A DNA stretch of 11,957 nucleotides from Acidobacteriota bacterium (GTDB taxonomy: Bacteria > Acidobacteriota > Terriglobia > Terriglobales > Acidobacteriaceae), in NCBI GenBank assembly GCA_021782675.1, contig JAJXUS010000022.1:1-11957 (forward strand). Direction: 5' to 3'. Shown in pieces: positions 6,984 through 11,957 of the stretch. Below the pieces are notes generated by a model, which saw only the letters and a list, made by a program, of their open reading frames with translations, searched no databases and was not told the DNA's origin. Made by a program: the position numbers and the translations under genes. Every line of letters begins with the position of its first letter. Position 1 is the stretch's first letter.

Positions 6984-8246
6984 ATGCTGACAACACAACT
7001 GAGTAAGGGCAACGCCTATGACGTCGCTCTGGAGAACTTCGATACAGCAGCTGATGTGATGGAACTCAACCAGGACACGCGGGAGATGATCAAGTATCCC
7101 GAGCGCGTGTTGACGGTTTCGGTTCCGGTGCGGATGGACGATGGCCGCATTCACCGCTTTGAGGGATTCCGCGTGCAGCACTCGACGGCGCGCGGGCCGG
7201 CCAAGGGCGGCATCCGCTATCACCCGCAGGTGAGCCTGGACGAAGTGAAGGCGCTGGCCACATGGATGACGTGGAAGTGCGCGGTGGTGAATATTCCGTT
7301 TGGCGGCGGCAAGGGCGGGGTGACCTGCGATCCCAAGCACATGACGCAGGGCGAACTGGAGCGGATGACGCGCCGTTATACCAGCGCCATTCTGCCGATG
7401 ATCGGGCCGGACCAGGATATTCCGGCGCCCGATGTTTACACCAATCCGCAGACCATGGCCTGGATCATGGACACATTCAGCATGAACAAGGGCTATTCGG
7501 TTCCCGGGGTGGTAACGGGTAAGCCGATCAGCCTGGGCGGATCGCTGGGCCGCAACGAGGCCACCGGCCGCGGTGTCTTCTACACCGTGGAGAGTGCCTG
7601 CGAGCATTTGAAGATGCATCTCAAGGGCGCGACGGTGGTGGTGCAGGGCTTTGGCAATGCCGGCTCGGTGGCAGCGCAGTTGTTCTACGAAGCGGGAGCC
7701 AAGATCATTGCGGTGAACGACTCCACCGGCTGTGTCTACAACCGCAACGGCCTGAACATTCCCGAGCTCATCCACATGAAGGGGCTTTGCGGGCATGTGG
7801 AGGGGTTCCCCGAGAGCGAGGCGATTCGTGCCGAGGAGTTGCTGGCGCTGGAGTGCGACATCCTGATCCCGGCGGCACTCGAGAACATGATTCGCGAAGA
7901 CAATGCCAACGCGGTCAAGGCGCGGATTGTGGCCGAGGCAGCCAATGGTCCGGTGACGCCGGCGGCCGATCGCATTCTGCAGAACAAGGGCATCTTCCTG
8001 ATTCCCGATATTCTGTGCAATGCGGGCGGGGTGACGGTCTCCTACTTTGAGTGGGTGCAGGACGAGCAGCACCTGTTCTGGGAGGCGCAGGACATCTACA
8101 ACCGGCTGGAGCGGGTGATGAAGACTTCGTTCCGCGACGTGCTCAAGATTCACCTTGACCGCAAGGTACCGATGCGGATCGCGGCGAATATGCTGGGCAT
8201 TGGCCGCGTGGCCGAGGCCGTGCAGATCCGGGGCATCTACCCGTAG
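6984..8246 (+). CDS. gdhA: Glutamate dehydrogenase (Glu/Leu/Phe/Val dehydrogenase family)
   Basis: Cytoplasmic hexameric-type dehydrogenase of 420 aa, the size of RocG/GudB-like enzymes. It interconverts glutamate + NAD(P)+ + H2O and 2-oxoglutarate + ammonia + NAD(P)H. The substrate and catalytic residues keep the family spacing: K74 (GPAKGGIRYHP), K98 (MTWKCAVVNIP), K110 (GGGKGGV, catalytic) and D150 (DIPAPDVYT). K-K-K-D spacing of 24, 12 and 40 matches clostridial glutamate dehydrogenase. The Rossmann domain starts near 215 with VVVQGFGNAGSVAA (218-231). NAD versus NADP preference cannot be fixed by eye. Length and the region 150-195 favour glutamate over leucine dehydrogenase (about 360 aa). 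It lies 190 nt after ilvE on the same strand with no strong terminator between, so it may be read through or have its own promoter. Functionally it closes the transamination cycle by regenerating 2-oxoglutarate for IlvE. Confidence 0.93.
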   Translation: MLTTQLSKGNAYDVALENFDTAADVMELNQDTREMIKYPERVLTVSVPVRMDDGRIHRFEGFRVQHSTARGPAKGGIRYHPQVSLDEVKALATWMTWKCAVVNIPFGGGKGGVTCDPKHMTQGELERMTRRYTSAILPMIGPDQDIPAPDVYTNPQTMAWIMDTFSMNKGYSVPGVVTGKPISLGGSLGRNEATGRGVFYTVESACEHLKMHLKGATVVVQGFGNAGSVAAQLFYEAGAKIIAVNDSTGCVYNRNGLNIPELIHMKGLCGHVEGFPESEAIRAEELLALECDILIPAALENMIREDNANAVKARIVAEAANGPVTPAADRILQNKGIFLIPDILCNAGGVTVSYFEWVQDEQHLFWEAQDIYNRLERVMKTSFRDVLKIHLDRKVPMRIAANMLGIGRVAEAVQIRGIYP

Positions 8247-8274
8247 GCGGGAATTGTCGGGCCCGGTTTGAGGG

Positions 8275-8310
8275 CGTCCCATCCTCGCGGAAACACGCGG
8301 GGATGGGGCG
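8275..8310. terminator. Strong 15-bp hairpin after gdhA, possible terminator or REP-like element
   Basis: Bases 8275-8289 pair with 8296-8310 around a 6-nt loop (GAAACA). All 15 positions pair, two of them as U-G wobbles in the + strand RNA. It begins 28 nt after the gdhA stop. There is no T-run on the 3' side, so it is not a textbook intrinsic terminator. It may instead stabilise the mRNA 3' end or be a copy of a dispersed palindromic element. No second copy is evident in this window. Confidence 0.45.
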
Positions 8311-8427
8311 TAGGTTGCCGACGCTGAAGCGCGGGCTAACAAACTTGCGCCTCGGGTGCTGAATCTGCCGTAGTATCCTGATCTCCTTCCTGAAGCAATG
8401 GCCTGAAGCCGTGGTTTCCGAGGTCGC

Positions 8428-9699
8428 ATGGAGATCTACCAGCAGATGCCGCCCGATGCGGTGAAGATCGTCCTGGTGCTGTTTCTTTCGTTCCTGATTG
8501 GCTTGGAGCGGGAGGAACACAAAGCAGCGGGAGGAGCTTATGCCTTTGGCGGCGTGCGCACGTTTCCGCTGATTGGACTCATCGGCTACTCTCTGGCGCT
8601 CATCTCCGGCGCCCAACTGCTGCCGCTGACGATCGGCTTCCTGGTGGTTGCGGGATTTCTGCTGCTCTCCTACTGGCATAAGCTGTCCACTGCCCAGACC
8701 GCCGGCGTAACCACGGAGATGTCGGGACTGGCCACTTTTCTGGTGGGCGCGCTGGTCTGTTATGGCCACTTCTGGATTGCGACAACGCTGGGCGTGGCCA
8801 GCCTGTTGCTGCTGGACCTGAAAGCGGGGCTGGAAAAGCTGGCGGGCCGGATTGCGCCGCGCGAGATTCTCACCTTTGCGAAGTTTTTGTTTCTGACAGA
8901 CGTTATTTTGCCGGCGCTGCCGAACCAGGAGTTTGGGCGGTTCCACATCAATCCTTTCAAGACCTGGCTGGTGGTAGTGGCCATCAGCGCCATTTCGTAC
9001 GCCAGTTACGTGCTGCAAAAGCTGACCAAGGGACAGGGCGGGCTGGTGCTGGCGGCGCTGCTGGGCGGGGCATACTCCTCTACCGTGACCACGGTGGTGC
9101 TGGCCCGCCGCGCCAAAGCGGAGGACCATCCCCATCTTTTTTCCGGTGGAATTCTGATGGCTTCGGGAGTGATGTATCTGCGGCTGACGATACTGCTCGC
9201 GATTTTTAATCGCCAATTGATGGGGCTGTTGTGGATTCCGTTTCTGGCGCTGGCTGCTGCTGCTTTGGTGTTTGGCTGGCTTTGGACGCTCCGCGCCGAC
9301 GTTGGCGCGCAGGCCGTGCAGCAGGACTCGGACCCCAAGAATCCGCTGGAACTGACGGCGGCCTTTTTGTTCGCGGCGCTGTTCTTGGCCATGCTGGTGA
9401 TTACGCAACTGGCAGTTGCTTACCTGGGCAAGGCCGGCATCGATACGCTGGCGGCCATCATGGGGGTGAGCGACGTGGATCCGTTCATCATGGGGTTGAC
9501 GCAGACGGCGGGCCGCGCCGCGGGCGCCTCGATTGCGGTCGCGGGCGGAGCGATTCTGATCGCTGCCGCGAGCAACAACCTGGTGAAGGGGTTTTACGCA
9601 TTGAGCCTGGCCGGCCGCAAAACCGGCCGCCAGAGTTTCCTGTTCCTCTTGATCCTGACGCTGGGCGGCCTGGTGCCGCTGTTCTTCATCGGCTGGTAG
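8428..9699 (+). CDS. MgtC/SapB and DUF4010 domain polytopic membrane protein
   Basis: Integral membrane protein of 423 aa. The N-terminal ~140 residues form an MgtC/SapB-type domain: a hydrophobic helix at about 12-25, the signature LIGLEREEHKAAGG (23-36), GGVRTFPLIGLIG (41-53), helices near 65-81, then EMSGLATFLVGALVCYG (97-113) and another helix near 115-130. The remainder matches DUF4010, with hydrophobic segments near 178-196, 205-225, 242-260, 264-286, 309-333, 365-382 and 402-420, plus ASNNLVKGFYAL (381-392). About ten to twelve membrane segments are likely. MgtC proteins are linked to magnesium limitation and membrane energetics in other bacteria, but the molecular job of the MgtC-DUF4010 fusion is not established, so no transport substrate is assigned. 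The Shine-Dalgarno is weak (a short GAGG-like stretch just before the ATG). It is separated from gdhA by 181 nt containing a hairpin, so it is probably its own transcription unit. Confidence 0.87.
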   Translation: MEIYQQMPPDAVKIVLVLFLSFLIGLEREEHKAAGGAYAFGGVRTFPLIGLIGYSLALISGAQLLPLTIGFLVVAGFLLLSYWHKLSTAQTAGVTTEMSGLATFLVGALVCYGHFWIATTLGVASLLLLDLKAGLEKLAGRIAPREILTFAKFLFLTDVILPALPNQEFGRFHINPFKTWLVVVAISAISYASYVLQKLTKGQGGLVLAALLGGAYSSTVTTVVLARRAKAEDHPHLFSGGILMASGVMYLRLTILLAIFNRQLMGLLWIPFLALAAAALVFGWLWTLRADVGAQAVQQDSDPKNPLELTAAFLFAALFLAMLVITQLAVAYLGKAGIDTLAAIMGVSDVDPFIMGLTQTAGRAAGASIAVAGGAILIAAASNNLVKGFYALSLAGRKTGRQSFLFLLILTLGGLVPLFFIGW

Positions 9700-9811
9700 T
9701 GCTTCCTCGCGGATTCATCGCCCCCATGTACAATCGCCCATACAAAGACCGCGCCATCCGGCACTGTTCTATCAGTGCGCGAGCCTGGGTAGCGGAGTTG
9801 CAGGGGTAGCA

Positions 9812-11957
9812 ATGAAATCGAGAACTCTCTTATTTTTTGCCATCGTGATTCTGTTCTTTGGCACAGCTGCTGTTTTCGCGCAGACGATTGACCTGCCTTC
9901 GAGCAAGCAGTTGCTCGGCGACGCTCCGGGCAGCCCGCAGCGTTTGAACAGCCTGCCGATCTCGATGGCGGTGTCACCCGACGGCCGTTACCTGGTGACA
10001 GTGAATGCCGGATATGGAACCTGGGAATCGGACTACGAGCAGTCGCTGGCGGTGCTCGACACACAGACGGAGAAGGTCACCGATTTTCCGGAGCCGCGCA
10101 CGGCGCGCAGTTCAAAAGAGACGCTGTACTCAGGCGTGGCGTTCAGCCAGGATGGCCTGCATATCTATGTCAGCATGGCCTCGCTGAGCAATCCCGGGGG
10201 AGACGACAAGGGGAACCAGGGCAGCGGTATCGCGGTGTACAGCTTTTCTACCGGTGTCCTGGCGCCTGAGCGTTTTATTCCCATTCCGATGCAGCCACTG
10301 GCAACGGGCAGAACGACGCTGCTGGTGGGCAACAAGCCGGGGACGGAGGGCGTGCCTTATCCGGCGGCGATCGCGGTGACGGGCTCGGCAGGCAAGGAGA
10401 AGCTGCTGGTCGCGCTTAATCTTTCTGACAATGTCGTTCTGCTGGATGCGGCCAGCGGGCGCATCGAGAAGAGCTTCGATCTTGGCGAAAGCGATGCCGT
10501 TCCCTCCACCTATCCGGTGGCCTTGGCGGTGGCGCCGGACGGCAAGCGCGCGTGGGTTGCGCTGTGGAATGCATCGGAGGTAGTGGAACTGGAAGTCGAT
10601 CATGGCAAGGTGGGCCGCAAGCTCGACCTGCTTAAGCCATCGAGCGCCATCGCGGCGGGGACGCATCCCTGCGCAGTTGTATTGTCGCCCGATAACGGCA
10701 CACTGTATGTCGCGCTTTCCAACCGCGACGCAGTGGCTGCGATCGATGTGCACAGGAATCGCTTCAAGCTGCGCGGCTACTTTGACACGCGCCTCCCCGG
10801 ACAGAGCTACTTTGGCGCGGAGCCGGTGGCGGTGGCGGTGAATGCCGATGGCAGCCGGGTGTACGCGGCCAACATGGGCAGCGACGCGGTGGCGGTGCTC
10901 GACCCGGCCAAGCTGACGCCGGAAGCCGGCAAGCAGGGCATGGTGGAGCCGGCGGGGTTTGTGCCCACGGAGTGGATGCCGATTTCGATGACCTTCGCCG
11001 GCGGCAAGCTCTACGTCGCCACGGACAAGGGCAAGGGCACGGGACCGAACAAGGCGCCGCAACGCCCGGTGAACAAGCCGGGAGCGCGGCCGGTGCACGG
11101 CAACACCTATATCGCGACGCTGCTGTACGGGTCGGTTGCGTCGATTGCGGAGACTGAGATTGCCGCCAACCTGCCGCGATGGACGGATGTGGTGCTGGCT
11201 TCAAATCGCATGAAGGCGGCGCAGCAGAAGATTGAGTTCGCGGGCGGGCGCAATCCCATCCGGCATGTCATCTACATCATCAAGGAGAATCGCACCTACG
11301 ATCAGATCCTTGGCGATCTGCAGCAGGGCGGCCAGCCGGTGGGCAACGGCGACGCAAGCCTGGCGATGTACGGGGAAGCGATTACTCCGAACGAGCACAA
11401 GCTGGCGCTGCAATTTGGAGTGCTCGACAACTTCTTCGATTCGGGCGAGGTGTCAGGCGACGGGCATGTTTGGTCGACCGCGGCGATCGGAACGGACTAC
11501 CTGGAGAAGAGCTGGCAGCAGAACTACCGCAATGCGCAGCACACCTATGACTTCGAGGGCGTGGTTGCCAACGGCTATCCTCTGCTGCAGAAGATTCCCG
11601 ATGTGAATCAGCCAGCCAGCGGCTATCTATGGGGCAATATGGCTGCCCACGGCAAGAGCTATTATCACTTCGGCGAATATATTTCTTCGCGCTTCTGCAA
11701 TGCGGTGCAGACGGCAAATCCGCAGCAAGGCACGGTGCTGGCAGGCAGCACGTGCGCCAAGAGCGCAGTTGCTCCGGGCGAGGAACTGCCCGCGGAGTGG
11801 GGCGGGGGCGACAATAAGTGGCCGTGGGCGATTCCTCTAATCGCGAGCAACACGCCCACCAAGCCGGAGCTGGTGGGGCACTTTGCGTCGGAGGCGCCGG
11901 ACTTCAATCTGTCGATCCCCGACCAGGTGCGGGCGAATATCTTTCTGCGTCATTTGG
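9812..11957 (+). CDS. Secreted beta-propeller plus phosphoesterase (phospholipase C-like) protein (3'-partial)
   Basis: The frame is open from ATG 9812 to the window end (715 complete codons), so the C-terminus is missing. Residues 1-23 are a clear Sec signal peptide (MKSRT, a hydrophobic core, then cleavage after VFA). Residues ~45-460 carry about seven propeller-like repeats, e.g. ISMAVSPDGRYLVTV (50-64), GVAFSQDGLHIYVS (108-121), ALAVAPDGKRAWVAL (237-251), AVVLSPDNGTLYVAL (288-302) and VAVNADGSRVYAA (341-353), resembling YVTN/lactonase-type blades. From ~484 comes an alkaline-phosphatase-superfamily phosphoesterase domain: RHVIYIIKENRTYDQILGD (484-502) with E492, N493 and likely nucleophile T495, then LDNFFDSGEVSGDGHVWS (538-555), as in phospholipase C/acid phosphatases. 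It would hydrolyse a phosphoester outside the cytoplasm; substrate unknown. AGGGG at 9802-9806 is the probable ribosome site. Two cysteines beyond residue 620 could form a disulfide. No partner gene is visible. Confidence 0.85.
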   Translation, partial: MKSRTLLFFAIVILFFGTAAVFAQTIDLPSSKQLLGDAPGSPQRLNSLPISMAVSPDGRYLVTVNAGYGTWESDYEQSLAVLDTQTEKVTDFPEPRTARSSKETLYSGVAFSQDGLHIYVSMASLSNPGGDDKGNQGSGIAVYSFSTGVLAPERFIPIPMQPLATGRTTLLVGNKPGTEGVPYPAAIAVTGSAGKEKLLVALNLSDNVVLLDAASGRIEKSFDLGESDAVPSTYPVALAVAPDGKRAWVALWNASEVVELEVDHGKVGRKLDLLKPSSAIAAGTHPCAVVLSPDNGTLYVALSNRDAVAAIDVHRNRFKLRGYFDTRLPGQSYFGAEPVAVAVNADGSRVYAANMGSDAVAVLDPAKLTPEAGKQGMVEPAGFVPTEWMPISMTFAGGKLYVATDKGKGTGPNKAPQRPVNKPGARPVHGNTYIATLLYGSVASIAETEIAANLPRWTDVVLASNRMKAAQQKIEFAGGRNPIRHVIYIIKENRTYDQILGDLQQGGQPVGNGDASLAMYGEAITPNEHKLALQFGVLDNFFDSGEVSGDGHVWSTAAIGTDYLEKSWQQNYRNAQHTYDFEGVVANGYPLLQKIPDVNQPASGYLWGNMAAHGKSYYHFGEYISSRFCNAVQTANPQQGTVLAGSTCAKSAVAPGEELPAEWGGGDNKWPWAIPLIASNTPTKPELVGHFASEAPDFNLSIPDQVRANIFLRHL

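Noticed and set aside
8334..8343. GGCTAACAAA, resembling the right half of the 17-bp dyads, upstream of the MgtC gene
   Set aside because: Only a half-site; the sequence to its left (GAAGCGCG) does not match CTGTTAAC, so chance is likely.
8345..8376. Possible sigma-70 promoter for the MgtC gene (TTGCGC ... TAGTAT)
   Set aside because: Both boxes are weak and the spacer is 20 nt; not enough to call.
6660..8429. 589-codon open frame on the - strand opposite ilvE's end and all of gdhA
   Set aside because: Its translation is His/Arg-rich, shows no recognisable domain, and runs opposite a gene with all catalytic residues intact. Long antisense frames of this type follow from strong G/C wobble bias on the coding strand.
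8143..9408. 421-codon open frame on the - strand opposite the MgtC/DUF4010 gene
   Set aside because: Gln/Arg-rich translation with no domain, opposite a membrane protein gene with clear signatures.
9703..9734. Possible sigma-70 promoter for the phosphoesterase gene (TTCCTC ... TACAAT)
   Set aside because: The -10-like TACAAT is reasonable but the -35 candidate is poor and the spacer is 20 nt.

Overview
The window is GC-rich (roughly 60-65%), densely coding, and every convincing gene reads on the + strand. The content suggests an Acidobacteriota chromosome, probably of the Terriglobia type. The basis is an M28 carboxypeptidase-Q-like peptidase, a large secreted beta-propeller/phosphoesterase protein, an MgtC/DUF4010 membrane protein, and a ferredoxin-linked 2-oxoacid oxidoreductase with a fused beta-gamma subunit. 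This placement is inference from gene content; there is no rRNA or other phylogenetic marker in view. No tRNA, rRNA, transposase, integrase, phage gene or CRISPR array was seen.

Layout. (1) 1-1088: the 3' part of an M28 zinc peptidase gene, cut by the window edge. (2) 1089-1624: a 536-nt non-coding stretch with three related 17-bp dyads (1272-1288, 1314-1330, 1355-1371) whose starts lie 42 and 41 bp apart, about four helical turns each. They sit upstream of the operon that follows. (3) 1625-6793: a tight five-gene operon. It encodes an acetyl-CoA hydrolase/4-hydroxybutyrate-type CoA-transferase, a 2x[4Fe-4S] ferredoxin subunit, a VorB-type alpha subunit, a fused beta+gamma subunit, and a branched-chain aminotransferase (IlvE). 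The last four genes overlap by 8, 8 and 4 nt, which suggests translational coupling. (4) 6984-8246: glutamate dehydrogenase, 190 nt downstream on the same strand, followed by a strong 15-bp hairpin (8275-8310). (5) 8428-9699: a polytopic MgtC/SapB-DUF4010 membrane protein. (6) 9812 to the window end: a secreted beta-propeller plus phosphoesterase protein, open at the 3' edge.

How the genes fit together. IlvE removes the amino group from Val/Leu/Ile and passes it to 2-oxoglutarate. The VOR complex (ferredoxin + alpha + beta-gamma) oxidatively decarboxylates the branched 2-oxoacid to an acyl-CoA and reduces ferredoxin. The CoA-transferase exchanges CoA between that acyl-CoA and a carboxylate. 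Glutamate dehydrogenase regenerates 2-oxoglutarate. Every step except the decarboxylation is readily reversible, and VOR enzymes can also run reductively. The module could therefore degrade branched-chain amino acids, build them from branched acids, or supply branched acyl-CoA primers for iso-fatty acids. The sequence alone does not settle direction or substrate.

The items most worth a second look are the phased triple dyad upstream of the operon, the beta-gamma fusion, and the complete transaminase/VOR/CoA-transferase/GDH set in one place.
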